A DNA stretch of 64,000 bases from Shewanella morhuae (GTDB lineage Bacteria > Pseudomonadota > Gammaproteobacteria > Enterobacterales > Shewanellaceae). Both the position numbers and the translations under genes were made by a program. Shown here piece after piece: positions 45,940 through 55,285 of the stretch (within the stretch, counting starts at the first letter, position 1; each line of letters begins with the position of its first letter). The stretch is from NCBI RefSeq assembly GCF_900156405.1, contig NZ_FTNN01000007.1, positions 171,669 to 235,668 on the forward strand. Direction: 5' to 3'. The notes beneath the pieces were generated by a model, which made no database searches, had not been told where the DNA came from, and saw only the letters and a program-made list of their open reading frames with translations.

Positions 45940-47619
45940 ATGAGTAAAGAGCATTCACAGAAACCAAAAGAAATCGATCAATACACCGCTAGCGTCCTTC
46001 AAAATGGTATATCTCGAAGAAGTTTTCTGACTCGAGCAGCGGTTGGAAGTGGTGGCTTAGCCTTTGCAAGTTTTGGTATTGCTTCAGCGAGTGCAGCACC
46101 ACTTCAAGTTGGCACTGAATATGGCGAAATTGGCGGCGCAACGCTCAATTTTCTACCTAAGCCAAAACCTATTGCTGATAAAGATATTGCAACAACCCAA
46201 ACCTTTGATGTTGTTGTCGTCGGTGCTGGAGCTTCTGGTGTACCTGCGGCTCTATCAGCCAGAGAAAGTGGTGCAACCGTTGCGTGTTTGCAAAAGCAAG
46301 CCATCCCAGTATCTCAAGGAAATACTGGTTCAGGGATTGACCTGAAAAACAGTGATAAATCTGCAATTGAAGCTTTGGTCAGCCGTTTGATGGCGGATAA
46401 CGCGCACCGTTCACATCCCGGCCTTCTTAAGCAATGGGCTTACAATTCAGGTGAAGCCGTCACTTGGGTTATCGATAGAGTTAAACAAGGTGGCGGCCAG
46501 ATTGTTGACCAAGGAACTAAAGTGCAGCACGGTATTCGCGGAATTGCTGATACTGATGACCGTTTAAGTTTTATCACTTCTTTCTGCGGCCCTAAACCCT
46601 ACACCACAGGTGATGCTATCCGCGCATTAGCTAAAACAGCGGAAAAAGCAGGCGTTAAGTTTTTCTTTAATACTCCTGCACAACAATTAATCCAGGATGA
46701 GTCAGGAAAAGTCATCGGCGTCATTGCTCAGACTCGTGATGGTAAGTATCACAAATACATGGCGAAGAAAGGTGTCATTCTCTCTTCGGGTGACTATCAA
46801 AATAACCAAGCCATGTGTGACTTCTTCATACCCGAACTGAAAAACTTTGAACGAAAACAAATGGATCGCACTGGTGACGGTTTTGCTATGGCTTATTGGG
46901 CTGGCGGCGTTATCGAACCTGTTGGGCATACCAAAATGTTACACGACTTCGATGCTGGCCCGGCTTCCATGTGCGACATGCCATTCTTAGCGGTAAACCG
47001 TAAAGGTGAGCGCTTTGTGAATGAGAAGGTTGAGATGTCACTAATGAATAACTACTTGAAAGATGAACAGAATGCTGGGCATTACTCTCAAGTATTTGAT
47101 TCTGATTATATGACACAAGCAAAGGATTGGCCTGGCCACCTCTATTCTCCTGAAGAGCTTAAAATCTACATGCCTGAAGCTCCAGGTGAGAAAAAAGGGG
47201 TGTTTCCCTCTTTGATCAACACCCATTCAGCTAACACATTAGAAGAATTGGCGGTGAAGTTAGAGTGTGATCCAAAAACCTTTGTTGCCAGCATTAACCG
47301 TTATAACGAGCTGTGCAAAAAAGGTAAAGATGAGGACTTCGGTAAACCTAAAAGCAAAATGGCACCAGTGCTCAAACCACCGTTTTACGGTATTCACCGT
47401 CGTATGCGTATTTCCACTATATGCTCAGGTATTCTCGTTAACGACAACCACCAAGTACTTGATGCTGATGGTAAGGAAATTCCAGGTTTATTCATTGTTG
47501 GTAACCTAGGCGCAGGTTTCTATGGTGGCGTTGACTACCCATTAACGGTATTTGGCTTGTCTTTAGGTCGTTGCTACACCTTCGGCTATTTAGCTGGTAA
47601 ATATGTAGCAAAACTATAG
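45940..47619 (+). CDS. Tat-exported FAD-dependent reductase, fumarate reductase/flavocytochrome c type
   Basis: 559 residues from ATG 45940, with AAGGAG 9 bases upstream. The leader has the twin-arginine motif ISRRSFLTRA, so it is exported folded with its FAD. FAD-binding VVVVGAGASGVPAALSARE at about residues 90-108, then the capping region and a C-terminal FAD segment ending LGRCYTFGYLAGKYVAKL. It lacks the haem domain of FccA; a separate tetrahaem cytochrome follows. Where FccA has GANRLGG, here it reads YGGVDYPLTVFG, so the substrate is probably not fumarate. Likely an anaerobic reductase of an unsaturated organic acid. Confidence 0.88.
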   Translation: MSKEHSQKPKEIDQYTASVLQNGISRRSFLTRAAVGSGGLAFASFGIASASAAPLQVGTEYGEIGGATLNFLPKPKPIADKDIATTQTFDVVVVGAGASGVPAALSARESGATVACLQKQAIPVSQGNTGSGIDLKNSDKSAIEALVSRLMADNAHRSHPGLLKQWAYNSGEAVTWVIDRVKQGGGQIVDQGTKVQHGIRGIADTDDRLSFITSFCGPKPYTTGDAIRALAKTAEKAGVKFFFNTPAQQLIQDESGKVIGVIAQTRDGKYHKYMAKKGVILSSGDYQNNQAMCDFFIPELKNFERKQMDRTGDGFAMAYWAGGVIEPVGHTKMLHDFDAGPASMCDMPFLAVNRKGERFVNEKVEMSLMNNYLKDEQNAGHYSQVFDSDYMTQAKDWPGHLYSPEELKIYMPEAPGEKKGVFPSLINTHSANTLEELAVKLECDPKTFVASINRYNELCKKGKDEDFGKPKSKMAPVLKPPFYGIHRRMRISTICSGILVNDNHQVLDADGKEIPGLFIVGNLGAGFYGGVDYPLTVFGLSLGRCYTFGYLAGKYVAKL

Positions 47620-47688
47620 AACACATAGTCATCAAGAATGGATGCCTCACATTTTGGTATCCTGTGAAATGAATAATGGGATCAGAAA

Positions 47689-48033
47689 ATGAAAAACTTA
47701 ACGATTATATTGGCTATTATTTTAGGTATTTTCGCTGGCAGCGCGTTCGCGAAAGAGAGCAATTTACTCGACCAAACTCATATGGCGAAAGGGCTAAAAT
47801 GTGCCAGCTGCCATGGTGTCGAAGAACGACAAGCAGTACCGATGCTCAAATGTGTACAATGCCACAACACGAAGAAGTTAGCGGAAAAAACGGCGGATGT
47901 AAAACCAACCAATCCCCATAAAAATCGCCACTTCGACACCGAAACTGATTGCAGTAAGTGCCACCATGTACACAAAAAATCTGAAAACTATTGTGTCAGT
48001 TGCCATCAACCATTTAATTTTGTAACTCCATAA
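47689..48033 (+). CDS. Small tetrahaem periplasmic cytochrome c (electron donor to the flavoprotein)
   Basis: 114 residues with a signal peptide ending SAFAKE and four CXXCH sites (CASCH, CVQCH, CSKCH, CVSCH), spaced as in the N-terminal haem domain of Shewanella flavocytochrome c and the small tetrahaem cytochrome. It should pass electrons from CymA-type quinol dehydrogenase to the flavoprotein encoded 69 bases upstream. Together they form a two-subunit version of FccA. A strong terminator follows. Confidence 0.93.
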   Translation: MKNLTIILAIILGIFAGSAFAKESNLLDQTHMAKGLKCASCHGVEERQAVPMLKCVQCHNTKKLAEKTADVKPTNPHKNRHFDTETDCSKCHHVHKKSENYCVSCHQPFNFVTP

Positions 48034-48072
48034 GCAGATGAAACTACGCTTGAAAAGCTAAAAACAAAAAAC

Positions 48073-48099
48073 AAAAAACCACCTTGATGGTGGTTTTTT
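48073..48099 (+). terminator. Terminator of the flavoprotein-cytochrome operon
   Basis: CCACC-TTGAT-GGTGG stem, with an A-run before it and TTTTTT after it. Confidence 0.88.
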
Positions 48100-48134
48100 G
48101 TTCGAGTAAGATACTGTAATCAAATCTAAACTAA

Positions 48135-48305
48135 GTAACCTGAGCTCGGGATAAGCAGAGCCGCTGAATAAGCATCTTTTCGAGCCTATTTGCCGCATTC
48201 AGTCAGAAAATAGATTTTTCTTTTCAAACTAATCATTTATAGCATTGATTTAGTTTGTTAAATTTAGATTGCTCGATACTCGTTATCCCCGAATTCAGGT
48301 TAAGT
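48135..48305. repeat. Possible MITE-like element with imperfect ends
   Basis: AGTAACCTGAGCTCGGGATAA (48134-48154 region) and TTATCCCCGAATTCAGGTTAA (48282-48302 region) are inverted copies with a few mismatches, about 170 bp apart. The inside is AT-rich and non-coding. Confidence 0.5.
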
Positions 48306-48332
48306 AATATCAAGATCAATAGGCTTAAATCA

Positions 48333-49322
48333 TTATTCTGACGATTGATAAAAACAATATCCATGTTTTCCTTGGTGTTTCACGCGATACATGGCGGCAT
48401 CAGCACGATCGCAGCTTTCAGCAAAACTATCATTAGCGCCAAAAATATCGATACCGATACTCAGGCCTATCTCAACTTCACAGCCTTCTAATATAAAACT
48501 CTGCCGATAAGCCTCGAGTAGAGACTGCGCGAGTGTTTCTAATTCTGCAACTTTGGATGTAGGCATTAATATCACAAACTCGTCGCCGCCTAATCTGGCG
48601 ATATGCGCTAATTCGCCAGCATGGAGTACAAGTGTATCGGCAATATGCATCAGTAAAGTATCACCAAGCTTATGGCCATAGTGATCATTTAATGCTTTAA
48701 AACCATCAAGGTCGATAAAGAATAATCCACCGCGCCCCCCTGATTGCAAACATCCATCGAATGCTTGGGAAATCGCTTGGCGATTCATAAGATTGGTTAA
48801 TGGATCGCTATGTGCTAAAAGCGCTAAATCAATTTCATAGCGCTTTTCTTGAGTAATATCGATATGACTACCCATCATTCGCAGCGGCGTACCATCGGCT
48901 AGGCGCTCAACAATACGACCACGATCTGACACCCAACTGACACTACCATCTTTGTGCAGCATTCGGTGTATGACTTGGTAGTAATCCGCTTTACCACTCA
49001 CATGATCATCAAAGGCTTTTATCACCCAATCTTTATCATCAGGGTGTAATTTACTTTTCCAGCTATCAATATGCGCGGCGAGTTCTTCGCGACTAAAACC
49101 TAATAGCTCACCCCAGCGCATATTAAATATCGTTAAATTCCCGCTGGGGATATGCTGCTCCCACAAGCACAATCCATTGCCATCAAGCGCGGCAAAAAGT
49201 TTTTCTTCGGCGCGACGATTCAACGCAGTTAAAGTCGCGTTCTCACGTTTGAGCAGAGCTATTTCAGCTTGCAGCTGCTCAATGAGTTCTGCCGCGTTTT
49301 CTGCTGAGTTATCCAAAGCCAC
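48333..49322 (-). CDS. PAS-GGDEF diguanylate cyclase
   Basis: 329 residues. An N-terminal coiled coil (AAELIEQLQAEIALLKRENATL) is followed by a PAS domain (residues 45-155, with the PAC-type ending GTPLRMMGSHIDITQEKRYE), then a GGDEF domain with the intact active site ARLGGDEFVIL. No RxxD inhibitory site is seen five residues before it. It should make cyclic di-GMP in response to a PAS-bound signal. No membrane helix, so it is cytoplasmic. Convergent with the cytochrome gene. Confidence 0.92.
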   Translation of the reverse strand: MALDNSAENAAELIEQLQAEIALLKRENATLTALNRRAEEKLFAALDGNGLCLWEQHIPSGNLTIFNMRWGELLGFSREELAAHIDSWKSKLHPDDKDWVIKAFDDHVSGKADYYQVIHRMLHKDGSVSWVSDRGRIVERLADGTPLRMMGSHIDITQEKRYEIDLALLAHSDPLTNLMNRQAISQAFDGCLQSGGRGGLFFIDLDGFKALNDHYGHKLGDTLLMHIADTLVLHAGELAHIARLGGDEFVILMPTSKVAELETLAQSLLEAYRQSFILEGCEVEIGLSIGIDIFGANDSFAESCDRADAAMYRVKHQGKHGYCFYQSSE

Positions 49323-49448
49323 TAGAAACCTCTTTCCCTAAGATGGAGGATTTTAAATCAGTGTAAAACACTCGTTATCAAAGTAACATTTTAACCTGAT
49401 TCAACTGCCACACTCACGCTTATCCAGCGTAATCCATAAAAACTGGTA

Positions 49449-49787
49449 TTACTCGTCGCGCGTCAGCACTGCTAACAACTCGATTTCAAAAGTCAGATCG
49501 GAGTGTGGTGCGATATGCGCTCCAATTTGACGCTCACCATAAGCTAAATGAGCTGGGACCAGCAATTTACGTTTACCGCCGACTTTCATGCCCATAATAC
49601 CTTGATCCCAGCCTTTGATCACACGCCCAGTGCCAATCACACACTGAAACGCTTGACCTCGGTCGTAAGATGAATCAAATTGCGTTCCATCCTGCAAGAA
49701 ACCGCGATATTGGGTGGTGATGAGCGCACCTTTAACAGCTACCTTACCTTCACCTATGGTGAGGTCAATAACCTCTAATTCAGTCAT
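49449..49787 (-). CDS. FKBP-type peptidyl-prolyl isomerase, single domain
   Basis: 112 residues with no signal peptide. The core FKBP pattern is present: TQYRGFLQDGTQFDSSYDRG, VIKGWDQGIMGMKVGGKRKLLVP, LAYGER and the final LTFEIELLAV. It catalyses prolyl isomerisation in the cytoplasm. Divergent from trxC with about 190 bases between them, so the two may share a promoter region. Confidence 0.9.
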   Translation of the reverse strand: MTELEVIDLTIGEGKVAVKGALITTQYRGFLQDGTQFDSSYDRGQAFQCVIGTGRVIKGWDQGIMGMKVGGKRKLLVPAHLAYGERQIGAHIAPHSDLTFEIELLAVLTRDE

Positions 49788-49973
49788 TTATTTGAACTCT
49801 TTGTAAATCGCACTGAGTACATTTGCGATATATTAATGCGTAGAATTGTATCAGCTGCATTCAACCTTGTCGGTGCTTTCAATAAACTTTTACAATAAGC
49901 TTAATATCTAGCCCCTTTAAATAACGCTCACACAACCCAATATCTTCTTAAATCCCGTTATTGGAGTTTTATC

Positions 49974-50396
49974 ATGATTATTGCCTGCCCGCATTGCGAT
50001 ACGCTAAACCGGGTTCCCGATGAACGTTTAAAGCAGCAGCCCACATGCGGTAAATGTAAGCTCAGTGTGTTTACGCCAGCGCCGATTGAACTCACGAGTA
50101 CAAACTTTGCTAACCACGCCAATAAGTCTGAGTTACCTCTAGTGGTCGATTTTTGGGCCAGCTGGTGTGGGCCCTGTAAAAGTTTTGCCCCTATATTTTA
50201 TGAAGCGGCTAAAACTTGGGAACATCAATTTCGCTTTGGCAAACTCAATACCGAGGAGCAGCAAGCACTGGCTGCTCAATTCAATATACGGTCGATTCCG
50301 ACATTAATGATTTTTAAACAAGGTCAGTTACTCGCGCAACAAGCGGGGGCTTTACCTAAATCGGCTTTCGATCAATGGCTAAAAAATTATTGTTAA
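49974..50396 (+). CDS. trxC: Thioredoxin 2 (TrxC)
   Basis: 140 residues. An N-terminal zinc-binding module with two CxxC pairs (CPHCDTLNRVPDERL and CGKCK) precedes a thioredoxin domain with WASWCGPC and RSIPTLMIFKQG. This two-part layout is specific to TrxC, a cytoplasmic disulfide reductase linked to oxidative stress. A 12-bp bidirectional terminator follows. Confidence 0.95.
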   Translation: MIIACPHCDTLNRVPDERLKQQPTCGKCKLSVFTPAPIELTSTNFANHANKSELPLVVDFWASWCGPCKSFAPIFYEAAKTWEHQFRFGKLNTEEQQALAAQFNIRSIPTLMIFKQGQLLAQQAGALPKSAFDQWLKNYC

Positions 50397-50419
50397 TGCT
50401 ACGTTGCCACCCTATCGCC

Positions 50420-50452
50420 ATAAAAAGTACCTCCTCGCGGGGTACTTTTTAT
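50420..50452. terminator. Bidirectional terminator between trxC and the DASS gene
   Basis: A perfect 12-bp stem, ATAAAAAGTACC / GGTACTTTTTAT, with a 9-base loop; A- and T-runs let it act both ways. Confidence 0.88.
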
Positions 50453-50487
50453 GCACGCACAATAAATAAACGTATAAATAGGTAAGT

Positions 50488-51888
50488 TTAGATATCCCAA
50501 AATGCATGAGCAATAATACTCAGCACTACCATGCTGATAATATTGATAATCATACCAACTCGCACCATTTCAGACTGCTTAATATAGCCAGAGCCATAAA
50601 CAATTGCATTGGGCGGCGTTGCCACTGGCAGCATAAAAGCACAGGATGCCGCTAAACCTATCATCACAGATAACATCACAGGTGACACACCCAATGCTTC
50701 GGCAATGGCGGCAAACACAGGTACTAACAACGCAGCGCTGGCGGTATTACTGGCAAACTCGGTGAGCATTACGACAAACGCAATCACAGCAAACACAAAT
50801 AACGACATATGTGTGCTACCAAAAATGTCTGTCATAAAGTGAGCTAAAAATACGCTCGTACCGGTGCTTTTTAAGATGGCACTTAAAGTTAAGCCACCGC
50901 CAAACAAGATTAATACACCCCAGTCAGTGGTCGATTCAATTTTCTTCCAACCGACTAAACCTAGGCCAGCTAATACCACCACAGCGCTTAGCGCGACCAC
51001 GGTATCAAACTGAGAAATGCCACCTAGAGCCTCCGCTAGCGGAACACTAAATATCCAACAACACACTGTGATAAAAAATATCATCAAGGTTAATTTACCT
51101 TGATTAGTCAATGCGTTATTTTCTCGCTTAATCTCAATTTTGGCAGATAGATCCGGCTTAAAATACCAGTATAAGGCTAGCCACATTAGCGGCAGCATCA
51201 CAATAACGGTTGGGATCCCAAACTTAAGCCAATCACTAAATGTTAGGCCTACCTGCGCAGCAGCAATCGCATTAGGCGGGCTACCGACGAGAGTACCCAT
51301 GCCGCCAATATTGGCCGAGTAAGCAATCCCTAGCAGTAAAAATACATAGGTCCTGTGGTATTTAGCTTTATCTAGTTGCAACAAAATACCTAAAGCTAGC
51401 GGTAGCATCATGGCTGCGGTCGCCGTGTTACTTATCCACATAGACAACAGTGCGGTGACGCCAAACAACATAAAGCAGGCAACGCTTAATCTACCTTTAG
51501 AGGCCACCAACAGCTTTTGCGCAATTAAAGTATCAATCTTTTGATGATGCAAAGCCGCCGCCAGTACAAAGCCACCAAAAAAGAGATAAATAACCGGATT
51601 GGCAAAATTACTCATCGCCTCTTTGGTTTCAAATACGCCAAAGAATACGCCAAGAATAGGCACTAAAATCGCAGTAATACTGATATGGATGGCTTCGGAA
51701 AGCCAAAGAATGGCAGAGAAAACCAGAATAGCTAATCCGGTATTCACTCCTTGATCAAAGGGCAGACCATAATGTAGTGCAAATAACAGCACAATATCTG
51801 CCGCTAGGATCAGCATTTTTTTCTTATCAAGTTCATCACTGGTAGGGGACTTATTAGGGGGAACTGTACTTGAATGTGTTACAGACAT
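50488..51888 (-). CDS. DASS/SLC13-family anion symporter
   Basis: 466 residues with about 12 membrane helices. Family motifs: [18 protein letters not shown] and [17 protein letters not shown] in the first half, and [23 protein letters not shown] with [17 protein letters not shown] in the second, the paired SNT substrate/sodium-binding repeats. It likely imports dicarboxylates or sulfate with sodium. A CRP-like half-site (TGTGATCTA on the minus strand, about 51934-51942) lies upstream. Single gene. Confidence 0.9.
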   Translation of the reverse strand: MSVTHSSTVPPNKSPTSDELDKKKMLILAADIVLLFALHYGLPFDQGVNTGLAILVFSAILWLSEAIHISITAILVPILGVFFGVFETKEAMSNFANPVIYLFFGGFVLAAALHHQKIDTLIAQKLLVASKGRLSVACFMLFGVTALLSMWISNTATAAMMLPLALGILLQLDKAKYHRTYVFLLLGIAYSANIGGMGTLVGSPPNAIAAAQVGLTFSDWLKFGIPTVIVMLPLMWLALYWYFKPDLSAKIEIKRENNALTNQGKLTLMIFFITVCCWIFSVPLAEALGGISQFDTVVALSAVVVLAGLGLVGWKKIESTTDWGVLILFGGGLTLSAILKSTGTSVFLAHFMTDIFGSTHMSLFVFAVIAFVVMLTEFASNTASAALLVPVFAAIAEALGVSPVMLSVMIGLAASCAFMLPVATPPNAIVYGSGYIKQSEMVRVGMIINIISMVVLSIIAHAFWDI

Positions 51889-52446
51889 GGTTACAACCTT
51901 AATACCATTTAATTTTGGTGCAAATTTAGGGCATAGATCACACCGAGCAAAGCGCTTTATTTTGTGTTTTTACTACAGAGCAACGACACTCTTTACTGCT
52001 GTAGCGCACATAAACTCACAATTAGCGGCTTAGTTTACCTATTTTCGGTCTAAAGTTATGTTTTTAACTTTCAAACGGATAAAGAATGAGCAAAACCAGA
52101 CTAAACCTGTAATAGAATGACTGTTTAAAATTGTGAACTCGATCTAATTTCAATCTTCACCAAAGTGATAATGACCAAATTAAGCTTTAATCAAACGCTT
52201 GTTGCTGGCAGTCTACCAAGCAACATGTATTTTATTCACGTCTAAGCTGATAAGCTAAAGCACTAGCTACGTTACAGTTACGCTTCAAAATATACACATT
52301 TAAAACGCAATATCCCCCTGAAAAACAAACACAAATATTATTCACCGATACAGTCAATCTAACTCACTTTACCCTGTTCTAAATTAGTCCTAAAGTCGCG
52401 CCCCTAAGCACCTTTCGCTTTATTTTTATCCGTTTTAGGGCATACA
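51889..52446. other. Divergent promoter region, 558 bp
   Basis: Between the DASS and MFS genes. Two weak CRP-like sites: GTGATCTATG (minus, near 51935) and TGTGAACTCGATCTAA (52132-52147). No gene, repeat or RNA is supported. Confidence 0.4.
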
Positions 52447-53613
52447 GTGGAAAACATCGCGTTAAGTCAATCTACTCACAAAACCAGCATATTCGTCCCC
52501 GTCGTTGGCTTAAGTTTATTTGCATTGGCCTCTGGTTATTTAATGAGCCTGATCCCGTTATCGCTTACCTTTTTCGAACTAAACGCCTCACTCGCACCTT
52601 TACTGGCGAGTATTTTCTATTTCGGCCTACTACTTGGTGCACCTTGTATTGCATCTATCGTGACGCGAATCGGTCATAGTAAAGCTTTTATCCTCTTTCT
52701 TAATATCCTGCTTTGCAGTGTTGTGGCTATGATATTAGTGCCACAAAGTTGGATGTGGTTGTTGTCGAGGTTTATTGCAGGGTTTGCCGTTGCAGGGGTC
52801 TTTGTCGTGGTTGAATCTTGGCTATTAATGGCAGATACCCAAAAGCAACGCGCTAAACGATTGGGCCTTTATATGACTGCGCTTTACGGCGGAACAGCCA
52901 TAGGCCAATTAGCCATAGATTACTTAGGTACTACAGGGCATTTACCCTATCTTGTTATAATGGGTTTGTTAGCCGCTGCAAGTTTACCAGCTTTACTGGT
53001 AAAACGTGGACAACCACAGGCCAGTGAACAGCATTCTATTTCGTTGTCGGCATTAAAAACTTTGAGTAAGTCAGCTATCTTAGGCTGCCTAGTCTCAGGT
53101 TTTTTACTAGGTCCTATTTATGGTTTATTACCTATCTATGTATCCCAAGATATGGGGCTGGATCAGCAAACGGGCTTATTTATGGCCCTTATCATCATGG
53201 GCGGTATGTTAGTACAACCTTTAGTGAGTTATTTGTCTCCACGTGTACTTAAGAATGGTTTAATGGCCATTTTTTGTTTACTCGGCACTGCCGCAATATT
53301 TTTGCTAACGCAACACTCAATAGTGAGTCTTAGCATAGGTTTTATATTACTTGGCGCCTGTGCATTTGCCCTCTACCCGATTGCAATTAGCTTAGCCTGT
53401 GACAACTTACCAAGTAACCAGATGGTTTCGGCGGCGCAAATGATGTTACTGAGTTATTCTGTCGGCTCGGTGATAGGTCCCTTAGTGGCGATAAGTTTTG
53501 AGCAAATAGAGCACGGTTTATTGTTGTATTTAGGCGCAAGCTTCATGTTGACCAGCATTTATCTCGGCGGCAAATTACTAGTTAACACTAGACCCCGTTT
53601 ATCGGCGCCGTGA
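52447..53613 (+). CDS. MFS transporter (YcaD-like)
   Basis: 388 residues, starting with GTG 52447 (AGGG 7 bases upstream). Twelve membrane helices with the MFS loop IVTRIGHSKAFILF after helix 2 and RFIAGFAVAGVFVVVESWLLMAD in helix 4, plus RAKRLGLYMTALYGGTAIGQ, features of the YcaD branch. The substrate is unknown. It ends at a strong bidirectional terminator facing the Cys-rich permease. Confidence 0.85.
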   Translation: MENIALSQSTHKTSIFVPVVGLSLFALASGYLMSLIPLSLTFFELNASLAPLLASIFYFGLLLGAPCIASIVTRIGHSKAFILFLNILLCSVVAMILVPQSWMWLLSRFIAGFAVAGVFVVVESWLLMADTQKQRAKRLGLYMTALYGGTAIGQLAIDYLGTTGHLPYLVIMGLLAAASLPALLVKRGQPQASEQHSISLSALKTLSKSAILGCLVSGFLLGPIYGLLPIYVSQDMGLDQQTGLFMALIIMGGMLVQPLVSYLSPRVLKNGLMAIFCLLGTAAIFLLTQHSIVSLSIGFILLGACAFALYPIAISLACDNLPSNQMVSAAQMMLLSYSVGSVIGPLVAISFEQIEHGLLLYLGASFMLTSIYLGGKLLVNTRPRLSAP

Positions 53614-53750
53614 GTCGTACTCACTTAAGGGCTTTGATTTAAGCTTAGGATTTCTGCACAGAACCGATAAAAGTATTACGTGAGAATGCTGGCATATACC
53701 TAATTTATAATCGATTCTTATAAGCTGACATCCAGATTAATCTTAGATAT

Positions 53751-53788
53751 AAAAATCCCCAGTGTTAGCGCTAACACTGGGGATTTTT
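53751..53788. terminator. Bidirectional terminator, perfect palindrome
   Basis: A 38-bp perfect palindrome centred on GTTAGCGCTAAC with outer ATCCCCAGT arms and AAAAA/TTTTT edges. It lies between convergent genes. Confidence 0.92.
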
Positions 53789-53846
53789 ATTTAGTCGTTA
53801 AATTTTGTGACTATGTTGAGCGCTAATATTGAATGTATTGGGTCGA

Positions 53847-55283
53847 CTAAGAGCAACAATCACTGCGGCGTAGCCAGCTTCTTGGGATCTTCTCAAATAT
53901 CACTTTAGCCATTAGTAACGCGAGCAATATTCCAGAGGTCGCCACTAACCATTCCGGTAATATTTCGTGGTGCTCGCCTATTTGTGGCATCACTACAAAT
54001 CCAAACGTTACCACCAGATAATTGACCAACATACCTGCGACTAACGCTACGCCGACAACACCACCAAGATATCCCCATAACGCACGCTTACCCAGTTCTT
54101 TGGCAACTATGCCTAAGGTCGCAATATTGGTTGCTGGGCCCGTCATCATAAATACCAATACAGCGCCGGGTGATACGCCTGCAAGTAACAATCCTGCCGC
54201 AATAGGCGTTGATGCCGTAGCACAAATATACATAGGCACCGAGATTAGCACCATGACCAACATCGCCAGAATACCATCACCCCATTTTGCTAAAAAGTCA
54301 CTAGGAACATAGGTTTGTACTAATGCGGCAAAGAATAGCCCCACCAGCAACCACAGAGTCGTATCACGTACTAAATCCGTGGCAGCATATTTAAGACCAA
54401 TCCCAACGCGTGTTAATACCGATTCAGACTTTAACTCAGTGGCAATATCTTGGGTTGATGCACAGCAACTATCGGCCTCACCTTGATGATGAACCGCACT
54501 CGCATCTGCACTAACCTTAGTTGAGGTGTCGCAACACGCGCCCTTTTTCACCACTACGATTTTTTCAGGCATGACTGGTGCAGCAGTGCTGCAACAGCTT
54601 CCGGTTTTCTCAGTTTTTATCACGCTAACATGACTTACATTGGTGTAAGCACTGGCATTGCTGTTCATCAAGCTAGATGTCGCCATTGGCGTCATTTTGA
54701 TTGTGGCCTTTTTCTCACTACTACAACAAGAGTCCGCTTTAATGGGTTCTTTTACTGGTGATGAGCAACAACTTTGAATTGGCTCTGCCGTAACCTCTTT
54801 AGGCTCAGCCTTAGGCCCACAGCAAGATGCTGTCGGTACTTCATTATCTATCTTAGCTGCAGACTTAGCCGTGGTAGGTTTACCATCGTCGTCATCGCGG
54901 CCAACCAATAATCCCGCCACAATCGCGCTACAAATAGCTGCAATCGGCCTGATAATTGCCATAAAAGGGCCAAGCAACACGTAGGAAACGGCAATCGAGT
55001 CAACGCCCGTTTCAGGGGTGGATACCAGAAATGACGTAGTCGCGGCCTTCGATGCCCCTGCACGTCGCAGCCCTACGGCGGCGGGGATCACCCCGCAAGA
55101 ACATAAGGGTAAAGGAGCGCCTAACATTGCTGCCTTAACCACGGTTTTAAAGCCGTGTCCACCCAGTTGTTTTTGCATCCACGCCATGGGCACAAATACT
55201 TTTAATAACCCTGCCAGTATTAAGCCCAGTAATAACCACGGAGCAGACTCTAAAAATAGATCAATAAAATTTTTCAGTAACAT
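53847..55283 (-). CDS. ArsP/DUF318-type permease with Cys-rich cytoplasmic loop
   Basis: 478 residues. Two membrane bundles carry the family motifs LGAPLPLCSCGVIPAA (first half) and MYICATASTPIAAGLLLAG with MTGPATNIATLGIV (second half), as in ArsP-like permeases. Between them, residues 145-280, lies a hydrophilic loop with six Cys-Cys pairs (for example ASCCGP, QSCCSS, GACCDT), and a seventh pair ends the protein (SDCCS). That loop should bind soft or transition metals. The gene begins 2 bases after the zntR-like stop, so it is probably a zinc, cadmium or lead export system controlled by ZntR. Confidence 0.82.
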   Translation of the reverse strand: MLLKNFIDLFLESAPWLLLGLILAGLLKVFVPMAWMQKQLGGHGFKTVVKAAMLGAPLPLCSCGVIPAAVGLRRAGASKAATTSFLVSTPETGVDSIAVSYVLLGPFMAIIRPIAAICSAIVAGLLVGRDDDDGKPTTAKSAAKIDNEVPTASCCGPKAEPKEVTAEPIQSCCSSPVKEPIKADSCCSSEKKATIKMTPMATSSLMNSNASAYTNVSHVSVIKTEKTGSCCSTAAPVMPEKIVVVKKGACCDTSTKVSADASAVHHQGEADSCCASTQDIATELKSESVLTRVGIGLKYAATDLVRDTTLWLLVGLFFAALVQTYVPSDFLAKWGDGILAMLVMVLISVPMYICATASTPIAAGLLLAGVSPGAVLVFMMTGPATNIATLGIVAKELGKRALWGYLGGVVGVALVAGMLVNYLVVTFGFVVMPQIGEHHEILPEWLVATSGILLALLMAKVIFEKIPRSWLRRSDCCS

Positions 55284-55285
55284 AA

